A stretch of DNA of 64,000 nt from Glandiceps talaboti (Eukaryota > Hemichordata > Enteropneusta > Spengelidae): assembly GCF_964340395.1 (NCBI RefSeq), contig NC_135552.1, forward strand, positions 15,830,694 through 15,894,693, read 5' to 3'. Positions 27,001-35,894 of the stretch are shown here, in pieces. Position 1 is the first letter of the stretch. Each line of letters starts with the position of its first letter. Position numbers and translations under genes: made by a program. The notes beneath the pieces are model-generated. The model worked only from the letters and a program-made list of their open reading frames with translations. It did no database searches and was not told the origin of the DNA.

Positions 27001-29015
27001 ATACATACATACACACATACACATGCATACATACACATACATACATACACACATACATACATACATACATACATACATACATACATACATACATACATAC
27101 ATACATACACACACACACATACATACATACATACATACATACATACATACATACATACACACACACATACATACATACATACATACATACATACTGTGCT
27201 CAATCCACGTTGTTTATTTTCATTTAGTTGATTTTTACGAAGAAATGACGAACGATCTGTTCGACCGAATCCAAAGCAGGGGCGATCAAGAATCATTACG
27301 TGAGTATTTAAATATAGTGTCATTGTAGTTTACCTAACGCTAACGTCTAGGTGAGCACTGTATCTTATACATATCGTATACATGTAGTGGTACTGATAAG
27401 CTCTTGCACGATTGTCAAATGTATTAGTTGTATGTCCAAACCAGAAAGAAACGGTTTGCTTTCTCTTTTTTATATATGATATTAATTCTGTAATGTATGC
27501 TATTATAGAGGACAGGCTACCCCAAAGATATCGGTCGTGAGTCATGACATCACATGGACATCTTGATGCAATGATGATTGATTTTCCTATGTAATGGCAA
27601 TTCGACTTCCTGAAATTAGATGTCTGGTATTCAAATATATTTGTTTTAATCTCAGGGTACGTTCAAATTGGCTGTTTTCGAGATACCGCCCAGCGAGCAA
27701 TCTCTTCTCTTGAGGGAAAGGACGACCGTCTTGATGGTCGTTACAGAAGACGTAGTGATGCCATCGCTAAATGCGCTGAAGCTGCTCATAGTCGTGGGTT
27801 CCTTGTCTTCGCCGTTCAACATGGTGGTTGGTGCGCATCAACTTCTGACGCATCTGAAACCTATGATGTATACGGTCCTTCTTCCGCTTGTGAAGACGAC
27901 GGAGAAGGAGGACCGTGGGCGAACCAGGTGTATGCCTTTGTAGAAGAGCAACTCGTCTGTGAGCACCGAGAATTGTCCTTAGAATGCGAGGCAGGCCAGA
28001 TCCAAATCATCTCAGCGAATTACGGAAGAGATAACCCCGAAACTTGCCTTCACCCATCCATCCGCACAACTGAATGTGGAGCTGAAAATAGCTTGAGTAT
28101 TGTTAAGGATCTCTGCGATGGGAAAGAATCGTGTAGTGTTGATGCCAGCAACGGTGTATTCGGTGATCCCTGTGTCGGAACTTTCAAATATCTCGATGTC
28201 ACGTATTATTGTAAGTACATATATCATGTATGTTTTTATATGCCATATTCTAATGTCTGATATATTGTACTGTAACATTGTAAAACCATGGTCAAAGATA
28301 AGAATTCCCCGGGACACTTCAATACAAAATGAAATTTACTAGAATGTCACGACAGTTTGATAAGTCACAGTGGGCCAATCACAACGTAATGTGCTAACAA
28401 GAACCTCAGGCCACTAACAGGAGCCTGGACCAATGAGAATGATTCATTGTCTCACTAGCCTAGTATGGAATCCATTTGTAAGGGATTTGTACTCTGGCCA
28501 TTCAAAGACCAGATCAAAATTCACCACACGACTATATTCTAGCCTTAGGCTATCATTTTACATACATACTTATTTTCCGGGAATAAAGCAACTAACAAAA
28601 ATTAACTAACTGGACCTTGGTTAGACATTATCTATCATTGACTGTGACAATGAAATAGAGCCAAGTCTGACGTTACTGCATGGTCCATTATTTTCACAGG
28701 TGGCAAGGCTCCATTGGATTACACCATCCCAGATATTGATTATGGTGAGTAAAAATATTCACAGAGTCTGCAAGCCATTCTTCTTAATAATGTTGGTTTT
28801 TATATAACGCTTTCCCAGTCTGTGCTCAGAGCGCTTTACATTTAAACAATAATAACACATGGACCAGGTTTATTAAAACAAAAATGTGACCAAAATAAAA
28901 AATGTAAAATTGCTTGAGTTCACACATCAGTAAAATAAACATGTTCAAAAACAAACCCCCCCCCCCAAAACCCCCCCCCCCCACAAAAAAACCCACACAA
29001 AAACAAACCAACACC

Positions 29016-29056
<41 letters not shown>

Positions 29057-32000
29057 CCAAGTTGATCAATAAAACAAGTCCTAAAAGTCGTAAAAGTCTA
29101 ACAAATACAAAGTACAATGATTAAAGTTAAAATGCAGTTATGGGGAATAATAAAACCCGGTACATATTAAAATAACAACAAACGAACAAACCACTGCGAA
29201 ATAACCAAGGATACATAAATAATAAAAACACAAGAAACTAACTACCTAACAAACAAACAAACAAACAAACAAACAAAACTAAAAACCAATGACTCAGCCA
29301 CCCTAATGCTATATACACAACGGGACTGTTTTCTCGTCGTTTTGTATTTGGTATGGTACTTGTGATGATTCGGTGAGTGATGAAGTCTATGATTGTCCTT
29401 TACTATCGACGATGCAAACATCTTACACACATTGTCTGGGAGCCTTCCTTGCCAAATAACATTGGAGAATGTAAATACGCTTTAAATCTTTGTTGCTGGC
29501 ACCATACCTATTATAGACTCTCATTATATGTAGGCGTTTTGAAGCTATTTACATTTACAGTTATTACCCTTGGCAAGGATCACAACCGGCCCTTTACCCT
29601 TCACAACCGGTCCTCAACTCTCTTGGGAGCATACAATCCATTGCAGCCTCTATAATAGGATTAAAGCCTTCACATAGGATTAAAGCCTTCACATTGCAAC
29701 GTCTATCATACCAAGTTATAAAGCTGGGTTGACTGAGGCACAGCTGTGGTTAAAATCGTGCCCAAGGACTTTAGCAACTCAGAAACAAACGGAAACAAGG
29801 AGGTTCGAACCTGCAACCTGCAGTGCAACCTGTAGATTCAAAGCCGGCCACTCTAACCATTCGCCCATCAAGTATTCTTCCATACACGGTATGGTGTGCG
29901 TTCTTACTCGAATATCACACCAAACTGAAAGTGTTGTAAATCATAAGTTTCTTTGCATGTCCAAATTCTTTAATTTCGTTATACAACATACATTTGTAAT
30001 TCAAACGATGTATATATAGTTGAACAGAGTTAAAGTGGCACAAGCTGGGTTTGTGAGTTTTTTTTTACTCAAATCTAAGTACTTCGATTATTTTAGTATA
30101 ATGTTAACATTGTTGCAGGCCTTCTATGATATTACAATTGTGTTTTTATATTGTTAGAACAGTTAATTGCATGGTTTGAAGTTCCGTTACATTTTTAACA
30201 CGTACAATAAATTACGTCATCGGATCATTTATAAGCTTAGAACCAGATGTGATTTCAGTCTTGTGGTGGTTAAGAATGCCTTAGTATAGCAGAATACTGT
30301 GTGTACCTTTGAAATGTGCAGGGAATATTACGCCCCCAAAAAGTACAAACTTTTTGCTTGTGCGGTTTTTTCTCTTTCTCTTTTCGGACATGAATAGAAA
30401 CTCTGGGATGTTTCCGAGACACTTCTGCGCGTGCTATACCAACATTGGAGGGTAGTGATCATAGACTGGATGGTAAATATCGGAGACGAGATAATGCCAT
30501 TAATAAGTGTGCAGCAGCGGCCGTCAGTAGAGGTTTCGATGTATTTGCTGTTCAGCACGGTGGTTGGTGTGCATCTAGTCAAGACGCCGGAGAGCAGTAC
30601 TACCAATACGGACCGTCAACAGCATGCCATAATGACGGAGAAGGTGGTCCATGGGCCAACGAGGTTTACGCTGTCGTCCATTCCCATCTGGTTTGCGAAC
30701 ATCAAGAACTTAACTTGCAGTGCTCTCATGGTAAAATTCACGTTGTAGCAGCCAACTACGGGAGAACCGACGACGGAGAGACGTGTCCACACAGCTCCAT
30801 TACAGATCTAGAATGTAGGGCTGAGACCAGTGTGGATGTTGTTACTGAAGCATGCGAGGGTGAAGAGTCTTGTAGTGTCAGAGCTAGCAACAGTGTCTTT
30901 GGTGATCCGTGTGTTGGAACATTCAAATACTTGGAAGTCAAATATTATTGTGAGTACTTTTGGTTATTTTAAATGTGTAATACTAACAACGTTCTGGATG
31001 ATCAAACATGTTTTACACCATGAACTATATGTATACGTGAAACTTGATGGTACCTGAAATCTAACATACACAGCTTTACATACCAATGAATGGCATACTC
31101 TTTTTAAAGGGAATAGACAGGGAATTTCCATGCTTTCTGAAGTTCATGTATTTTCGTGTTGGTTGTCTGAGGAACAAAAACCAAATGATTCACCATACTT
31201 AGAACAATCTGGACTTACGTTTTTTTTTCCAAAACGTATATATGCATATACAATATTAATTTGTATATGTTTCTATTATTATGACTAGGAAACAAAAATG
31301 CCAGTAAAAAGTAGCAGATACCTATACCGCAAAACACATACAAAATCATATCTTTGACTGTCGTGATTTTTCCAAAAAAAGGAGAAACTCTTCAAATTTT
31401 CTATCGCACAGGTGCTGATGCTTTTGAGGAGGATCCATTGCAGCAATATGGTATGTAAGGTTATTTCAAATTCCGTTTTGTTTTGAATGATAAGTCCATG
31501 GAAACACTGGACAGCAAATACCCATGTTTACGATAATTGCACATAACACGCACGTCGAATGATTCTAGTAGCAAACGACGATTGCCAGTTATCACAATTA
31601 GCAGCGTTAGTTCTAGACTTCATATAAGAATGCGATAGTCGTGAAACCTGGAAATACTGCCCTCTACGTTAATTAATATTGGAATATTCTGCCTTCTGTG
31701 TCAATTAATTCTGGAACATACTGTCCTTTATGTTTAATTGATTCTTAATTCTGTCAAGAATATTTTAGTGAGAATTTGCGATATTCATCACCATTATTTT
31801 GTTGCCATTGACTACCAATTATTACTAGTCTTGCAGGCCTTTTTTACGTTGATGGTGTAAGAATTGTGTATTATTGGCCAAGATCACCGCCAAGTTGTTC
31901 ACTTTCGGAATAGAATCCATTTATTTAAGTTTCGGCGTACTATGTCACTGCTATATTTCAACAGAAACTTATTTCACATTTTCATACCATCAAATACTTA

Positions 32001-33036
32001 CAGAATCAATTGGTTGCTTCCGTGATACAAGCCAACGTGCTATACCAACACTGGAAGGACAGGACTATCGTCTCGATGGCGCCTACAAACGACGTCAGGA
32101 TGCAATCAACAAATGCGCTAATGCCGCATCACGTTGTGGCTTTAACATATTTGCTGTCCAGCATGGTGGATGGTGTGCTTCCAGTGCTGATGCCCTTGAC
32201 ACATACGACAAATATGGTCCATCAGGCAGCTGTATGAACGACGGTGAGGGAGGACCATGGGCGAACCACGTCTATGTCCTGGTACAAGACGCACTCGTCT
32301 GTGAACATCAGGTGTTGGCGTTGGAATGTGATTACGGATGTATCCATATTGTATCAGCTAATTATGGTCGTACTGTTGATGGCAATACGTGTCCACACCG
32401 TTCGATTCGAACTACCGAATGTGGTGCTGAGACTAGCTTTGATGTTGTGCAAGGACAGTGTGAAGGCCAGACATCGTGCTCCGTACAGGCCAGCAACAAC
32501 GTGTTTGGGGACCCCTGTGTAGGCACCTTCAAATACCTTGAAGTTCAGTACACTTGTAAGTATATAACTGTGGTCACGTGATTTTCCTTTAATTTTTCAT
32601 CTGATTTTCAAAGTTTGTTTGAGATATGTCTTGTTATTGTTGTAGGAGTCCACCTGTCAATATAATTTCCATTGACCCCTCATTACGCTTGAAAGAGAGA
32701 GAGTATTCAGCTCATAGTATTTACATTCAGGAACTACGTATACCTATACTATTAGTATTACCTGAGGCTGAATTGTCACAGTGTTTTGTAGAGTTCACTG
32801 ATTCTAGGGCTCGAACCCCCGACCACAGCCTGGGTGACTCGGCCACCGACAATAAAATGGTCGCCAAACAAATTTCGTAAATCTATTAGTCATCAGCTTT
32901 TCGCTTTTTGTATATAAACCTAGTGACAGTGTACTCGAATCTATTTGTTTCGTAAAGAGCGCTTTGAGTGATGTGGGGGAAGTTTTATAAATCTCACATT
33001 ATTTTTATTGCAGGTGTTCGTGGTGGTGACAAGTAG
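23896..33036 (+). CDS. Secreted triple-module WSC-like/SUEL lectin
   Basis: Predicted nine coding exons: 23896-24036, 24176-24239, 27228-27299, 27656-28210, 28700-28744, 30398-30949, 31412-31450, 32004-32555 and 33014-33036 (TAG stop). All introns have GT-AG ends and the joined frame is 680 codons. Residues 1 to about 19 form a signal peptide; about 20-93 are acidic and helical. Three modules follow (about 94-278, 294-477, 491-674), each an approximately 92-residue WSC-like domain with 4 Cys plus an approximately 86-residue SUEL domain with 8 Cys. The SUEL signatures ANYGR and DPC occur in all three (213-217/263-265, 411-415/462-464, 608-612/659-661). SUEL domains bind L-rhamnose or D-galactose; a secreted glycan-binding role, perhaps in immunity or egg/mucus coats, is inferred. 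From intron 2 onward every junction is phase 1, so module exons can duplicate in frame. Confidence 0.88.
24037..24175 (+). other. Lectin intron 1
   Basis: Starts GTAAGT and ends TTTTTGCCGACAG, with a C/T-rich stretch at about 24100-24140. At 139 bp it is short for this gene. Phase 0, the only coding intron here that is not phase 1. Confidence 0.8.
24176..24239 (+). CDS. Lectin exon 2: acidic/basic stalk
   Basis: Codes residues 48-68 and one base of 69 (ELDEKIPETKKDYLTRKHAN...). It contains no cysteine and is highly charged. Bounded by CAG acceptor and GTATGG donor. Confidence 0.72.
24397..24569. repeat. (CATA)n microsatellite, intron 2 left
   Basis: Long ACATACAT tetranucleotide run with ACAC interruptions. 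Long cysteine/tyrosine/valine or histidine/threonine frames on both strands are repeat translations. It directly borders the first duplicated element. Confidence 0.95.
24922..25110 (+). pseudogene. Crypton-like N-terminal fragment, copy 1
   Basis: A 62-codon frame starting MAERKRRFAVMIFEDIDQKL. The pattern RFAxxxxEDIDxKLK...KNT/STQKYTEKNT resembles N-termini of KIAA1958/QRICH1-like DUF3504 proteins, which derive from Crypton tyrosine recombinases. After SSSCK the family-like reading (VWNSWAEERDED) continues in another frame, so a frameshift is likely. No recombinase catalytic domain is present. The family assignment is from memory of the motif pattern. Confidence 0.45.
25472..25535 (+). repeat. 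Nested hairpin at the 3' end of unit 1
   Basis: Outer arms ATAAATGCCATCC / GGACGGCATTTAT (12 of 13 pair) enclose perfect 10-bp inner arms AATACACGCC / GGCGTGTATT around a 9-nt loop. The same structure ends unit 2 at 26670-26733. Confidence 0.85.
25903..26049 (+). pseudogene. Crypton-like N-terminal fragment, copy 2
   Basis: Second copy of the frame in unit 1, starting MAGGKRRFAVMTAEDIDQKL and stopping after 48 codons. It keeps KNTQKYTEKNTSSSCK, lacks the three residues HST/S of copy 1, and then runs into an early stop. There is no downstream recombinase domain. Confidence 0.42.
26271..26498. repeat. Indel segment in element unit 2
   Basis: 228 bp interrupt the match to unit 1 between GCTGAAAGTTGTA and ACATTGAATGTTG. 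It contains a short direct repeat (GTACATTGGGAT twice). Terminal repeats or target duplications are not evident, so insertion into unit 2 and deletion from unit 1 cannot be told apart. Confidence 0.6.
26734..27193. repeat. Long (CATA)n microsatellite, intron 2 right
   Basis: About 460 bp of ACATACAT repeat with ACAC and ATGC interruptions, ending about 35 bp before lectin exon 3. Its six-frame translations are artefacts. Confidence 0.95.
27228..27299 (+). CDS. Lectin exon 3: end of helical stalk
   Basis: Codes residues 69-93 in part (VDFYEEMTNDLFDRIQSRGD...). Acceptor TTTTCATTTAG, donor GTGAGT. Phase 1 on both sides. The acidic helical character continues and there are no cysteines. Confidence 0.75.
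27300..27655 (+). other. Lectin intron 3
   Basis: 356 bp, GTGAGT to TTAATCTCAG; no repeat or other gene noticed. Confidence 0.75.
27656..28210 (+). CDS. Lectin exon 4: WSC-like plus SUEL module 1
   Basis: Codes residues 93-278. The WSC-like part (about 97-188) has GCFRDTAQRAISSLEG, VFAVQHGGWCAS and DGEGGPWANQVYAFV, with four cysteines. The SUEL part (about 193-278) has LVCEH, ANYGR, TTECGAE, SCSV and FGDPCVGTFKYLDVTYYC, with eight cysteines. Acceptor ATCTCAG, donor GTAAGT, phase 1-1. The glycan pocket motifs known for rhamnose-binding lectins are intact. Confidence 0.9.
28211..28699 (+). other. Lectin intron 4
   Basis: 489 bp, GTAAGT to TTTTCACAG. No repeat or RNA gene noticed. Confidence 0.75.
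28700..28744 (+). CDS. Lectin exon 5: linker between modules 1 and 2
   Basis: A 45-nt micro-exon completing the last SUEL cysteine and adding GKAPLDYTIPDIDY. Acidic and proline-bearing, phase 1 on both sides. It is analogous in position and size to exon 7. Confidence 0.78.
28796..29873 (-). mobile_element. tRNA-derived SINE in intron 5, interrupted
   Basis: On the minus strand a tRNA-like head (29873 to about 29800) reads GATGGGCGAATGGTTAGAGT, with box-B-like GGTTCGAACCT. It is followed by CTTGGGCACGA. Near the low-coordinate end TGTAAAGCGCTCTGAGC...AAAGCGTTATATAAA (28842-28796) resembles the AAAGCGCTATATAA-type 3' tail of many SINEs. The span exceeds a normal SINE because C-rich, AAC and AAAC simple repeats (about 28957-29276) lie between. 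Treating head and tail as one element is inference. Confidence 0.55.
28957..29276. repeat. C-run, (AAC)n and (AAAC)n low-complexity block
   Basis: Homopolymer C runs, about ten AAC copies and about six AAAC copies within intron 5. Minus-strand valine/leucine/glycine frames here are repeat translations. Confidence 0.9.
30030..30320 (+). mobile_element. TTAA-MITE, copy lacking the right end
   Basis: Begins TTAAAGTGGCACAAGCTGGG and follows the family order: CCTTCTATGATATTACAATT, AAATTACGTCATCGGATCA and CAGAATACTGTGTGTACCTT. The right terminal repeat is not recognisable. It ends about 80 bp before lectin exon 6, in intron 5. Confidence 0.75.
30398..30949 (+). CDS. Lectin exon 6: WSC-like plus SUEL module 2
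   Basis: Codes residues 293-477. The WSC-like part has LGCFRDTSARAIPTLEG, FAVQHGGWCASS and DGEGGPWANEVYAVV; the SUEL part has LVCEH, ANYGR, LECRAE, SCSV and FGDPCVGTFKYLEVKYYC. The cysteine set matches module 1. The acceptor is weaker to the eye (GGACATGAATAG after a TCTCTTTCTCTTTTC tract). Donor GTGAGT, phase 1-1. Confidence 0.88.
30950..31411 (+). other. Lectin intron 6
   Basis: 462 bp, GTGAGT to CTATCGCACAG; AT-rich with nothing else recognised. Confidence 0.75.
31412..31450 (+). CDS. Lectin exon 7: linker between modules 2 and 3
   Basis: A 39-nt micro-exon completing a cysteine codon and adding ADAFEEDPLQQY. Phase 1 on both sides. Same position and acidic character as exon 5. Confidence 0.75.
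31451..32003 (+). other. Lectin intron 7
   Basis: 553 bp, GTATGT to ATACTTACAG. A degenerate AAT-TAAT-TCTGGAA-type repeat (about 31665-31745) is visible; no gene. Confidence 0.7.
32004..32555 (+). CDS. Lectin exon 8: WSC-like plus SUEL module 3
   Basis: Codes residues 490-674. The order is the same: IGCFRDTSQRAIPTLEG, FAVQHGGWCASS, DGEGGPWANHVYVLV, LVCEH, ANYGR, TTECGAE, SCSV and FGDPCVGTFKYLEVQYTC. Two cysteines are unique to this module: about Cys534 in the WSC-like half (SRCGF, where modules 1 and 2 have SRGF) and about Cys602 in the SUEL half (YGCIHI). Donor GTAAGT, phase 1-1. Confidence 0.9.
32556..33013 (+). other. Lectin intron 8
   Basis: 458 bp, GTAAGT to TTTATTGCAG. It contains a SINE head on the minus strand (32796-32851) and, at about 32955, GTAAAGAGCGCTTTGAG, similar to SINE 3' tails. 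Confidence 0.75.
32796..32851 (-). mobile_element. tRNA-derived SINE head, shortened, in intron 8
   Basis: The minus strand reads GTCGGTGGCCGAGT, then GTGGTCGGGGGTTCGAGCCC: A-box-like and B-box-like elements of a tRNA head, with about 20-25 bp of the middle missing compared with the copy at 43.1 kb. Downstream body sequence to about 32690 may belong to it. Confidence 0.6.
33014..33036 (+). CDS. Lectin exon 9: C-terminal tail and stop
   Basis: Completes the final SUEL cysteine and codes VRGGDK, then TAG. The short hydrophilic tail has no membrane anchor or GPI-type signal, consistent with a soluble secreted protein. The exon probably continues as 3' UTR to 33062, where ACATG|GTGAGT is a good donor. 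Confidence 0.75.
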
Positions 33037-33596
33037 TCTTGACAAATTGGGTGTCTTACATGGTGAGTTGACTTTATTTGTGCGTTTAAAAAAAATATTT
33101 ATGGTTTGATCCACCAACGATTACTACATTCTTCATTATAATTATGTTAGAGTTAAACTGGTCACGACTATGATAGTCGTTTATGCTTATATATCAAAAT
33201 CTATGGCGCAAAAAATTGGAACGACATCAAAGTCAACCTAAAATGTAACTCTAAAATGTAACTCTAAAATGTAACTCCAACAAACCTTCAAACAACATCT
33301 CCTGGTGCAGTATAACTGTTCAACTGTATTTTATTTGTAATTTTAATCGCGTGTCATTATATAATTTGAGTCATATTGAGTACCTTGCTGTGAGTTTCTG
33401 TATATAAATATGTGAGGAGACAGGCCCAGACTAGCTATCTGACTCCCTATTTACCCACTGTTATATTTATTTTGAGTAAAAAAAATGATTATAAACTTAT
33501 TATTATATTAAATATAAAGTTTCGTAGAGACAGAGAAGCCGCGATTTCCAAAGCCTTTTTGACATTGTTCTCGTATCTCTTTCTATCTCTTTACAG

Positions 33597-34045
33597 ATAT
33601 ATATATTCAGTAACTAAAACTATACGCACGCGCAAAAGAAGCTAATAATGACGTCATTACAGTGAAATGTTATATCCATACCAATAACTTGTGTAAAATG
33701 AAATATTTGAGAGTTCCGAGTATTTGTAAGCCATTCATTGCTACGTGAAGAGTACGTCTATATGGGGAAAAGTTGCTGTTACATCATCACTAAGTCTGGA
33801 TGTCAACATGGTCTCTAGCTAAACCATGATTGGAGGTGTAAATCGTAACGATACCGGGACTAGACTATTATAATCGCCGCAGTAAAGTAACAAGCAATGG
33901 CATTTATTCGATTGAAAACAAACTTAATAGGACAAGGTGAGACTGTTATCTCATCTACTAGGTACAGTTAATCGTTTCTGGGAGTGTTGTGTCAATGTAA
34001 ATCACTCCCTTAATTTGGCCTCAATAAAGCTTTGCTAGAACATGT
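33597..34045 (+). other. Likely terminal 3' UTR exon of the lectin gene
   Basis: The donor at 33063 pairs plausibly with the strong acceptor TATCTCTTTCTATCTCTTTACAG ending at 33596 (strong pyrimidine tract). No long coding frame follows before the AATAAA signal at 34023-34028. Inferred from splice-site quality only. Confidence 0.4.
34023..34028 (+). terminator. AATAAA polyadenylation signal of the lectin gene
   Basis: AATAAA in TCAATAAAGCTTTGCTAG, with a T/G-rich stretch (CGTTCTTTGTACTGGC) shortly after. First good signal downstream of the predicted terminal exon acceptor. Confidence 0.5.
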
Positions 34046-34179
34046 CACGTTCTTTGTACTGGCTATGTGTATCGATATCGACAATCAACGGGTGCGGTGT
34101 ACTTTTGAGGGAACTACCAGACGCAACGTACTCATTTACCTGGCTTTAGATCACGTATGAAATGGCGTATGATAACTTG

Positions 34180-34247
34180 ACTCACTCACTCACTCACTCA
34201 CTCACTCACTCACTCACTCTATCGTTCGTTCGTTCGTTTGTTCGTTG
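34180..34247. repeat. (CACT)n and (GTTC)n microsatellites
   Basis: About ten CACT copies followed after a few bases by about six GTTC/GTTT copies. Confidence 0.9.
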
Positions 34248-34249
34248 AG

Positions 34250-35337
34250 ATTTTTGTTTACTAAGCTTACTATTGTTGTTCAACGTTGATTACACAAGTA
34301 GGTTGCCCACTGTCGACTCTGGGTAGCGCCTGTATCCCTACTACCATGTCTCGGCATAATGTTTTTTTGTGTGCGCCTCTTTCACTCGTTACGCTTTGTA
34401 CCGCCCTCTGTAGATGCCAGATAAGTTACTTTGTTTTGTTTTTTATTGGTAAAGTGGTCCGGCGATATGATAAATGACCTCAGGTGGTTGAATTCTTCCG
34501 GTTTAAATTACTGTCATCTGTTGTAAATGGATTTAGTGCCCCGGTTCTGTTTGACTATTATGACTTTCTCACGGATAATATCAAATTCACAACATGCTAT
34601 TAAAACGGCACCTATCTCTTGGAATGAATAATAGGGGATGAATACAGCATTCCACGCCACGAGGACTGAACATACAGGTCACAAATGAAACAACACGAAT
34701 AACAACAGTCGACGGTGACGGACGATGATGATGATGACAACAATGTCACCATGAAGACAACAAACCCGACAGTCTGTAATGTGCATTTACTAAAAAGGCA
34801 CCACTCTCCTTATGTCTGCTTGCATACGGAGTATTAAGTCGTCCCTTCCTTGTTTATGTTGAGGGTCATGTCAGTAATCTAGACCCGTGCACCGTCTGCA
34901 AGCAGGGCTATATTCTCCGAAGCAAAATTCAACGTCTATTCACGAGTAACACAAACTTAGAAAAAGAAAAATATTTCTCTTAATCAGAATTGAACCAAAG
35001 CTATGAATCCGATGAGTGATATAACCTGAAGATGACTTAATTTTGTAGGAGACACGATATGTTGCTTAGACCGTCTTCAGTAGATTTAGAGAACCAAGAC
35101 TATAGAGACACGACAGGTCTCCATTATCACATTTCAATCAACCCAAAGACATAAAGAATTGCATGGAGTTGTTACATAGGTTGTTTTTTGTATGACACAA
35201 TTTCCTCAAAAACAGAAAACACCCAGGAATGCAAATGCTCATATTAAAGCACTTTTGTTACCAAAATGAATATCATCAGGGGAAGCTTAAGGAACAGAGT
35301 AGAATTCGAAGGGCCTTTTTCAATAAATAACAAAAAA
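34250..35337. other. No gene recognised
   Basis: AT-rich DNA. At about 34893-34905 GTCTGCAAGCAGG is the reverse complement of CCTGCTTGCAGAC in the foldback at 59.4 kb, probably a decayed family member. No coding region. Confidence 0.5.
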
Positions 35338-35352
35338 ACACACACACCAAAA

Positions 35353-35391
<39 letters not shown>

Positions 35392-35452
35392 ACACAGACA
35401 CACACACGCACACACACACACACACACACACACGCACATCACACCACACACT
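35338..35452. repeat. (CA)n microsatellite
   Basis: CA dinucleotide run with AGAC and CGCA interruptions. Confidence 0.95.
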
Positions 35453-35693
35453 GTATTGAAATGATAACCTGGGTGATCGAGTGATTGCGAGACAGTCGGG
35501 TGAACACTAGAGCCCAGTATTGTGAGACTACAAGCTTAAGTAACCGGAAAAAATAAAAAAGAATAAAATGCAATGACATAAACTAAAAGTGAATTGGACA
35601 GTACAATATAGTTACTTTGGAAGGGTAAATTGGAAACGAGTGCGACGTTTCGATCCTTGATCACGCAATGATTTAATTATTCAGCGTTAATGT

Positions 35694-35894
35694 TTATCTC
35701 TGAACTGGCGGAATAATATGTCCGTAAGTTGGTGGTGGTTGATATCCATGGTCCCTGTTCATGATGGGTCTCCTCTGTCTGATGTAGATAACTCCCTTTA
35801 CTTTACGTTTCAACCAGTCCTGTTCTCTGCCTAAAACCATGGTGTTATCCCATGACACATTGTGGCCGGTCTTGTTAAAAGTGAATTTACAAAC
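35694..35894 (-). pseudogene. Penelope-like element C-terminal fragment
   Basis: A minus-strand frame between stops reads KTGHNVSWDNTMVLGREQDW, then LKRKVKGVIYIRQRRP and MNRDHGYQPPPTYGHIIPP, ending in TAA. The spaced pattern H...W(D)...REQD..KR.VK..IYIR....MNRD.GY is what I associate with the extreme C-terminus of Penelope-like (and related) reverse transcriptase/GIY-YIG proteins. No RT or GIY-YIG core was found upstream. The 137-codon plus-strand frame across the region is a shadow. Confidence 0.5.

Noticed and set aside
26572-27328. Long open frames (up to 206 codons) of MYVC or IHTY repeats
   Set aside because: They are translations of the CATA microsatellite, open in several frames on both strands. 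Only the 72-bp lectin exon 3 inside the interval is accepted.
29729-30019. 96-codon plus-strand frame
   Set aside because: It is the antisense of a SINE head and body.
35640-35700. Hammerhead ribozyme after the Penelope-like stop codon
   Set aside because: GATCGAAACGTC recalls the GAAAC part, but the required CUGANGA element is not present at the right place.
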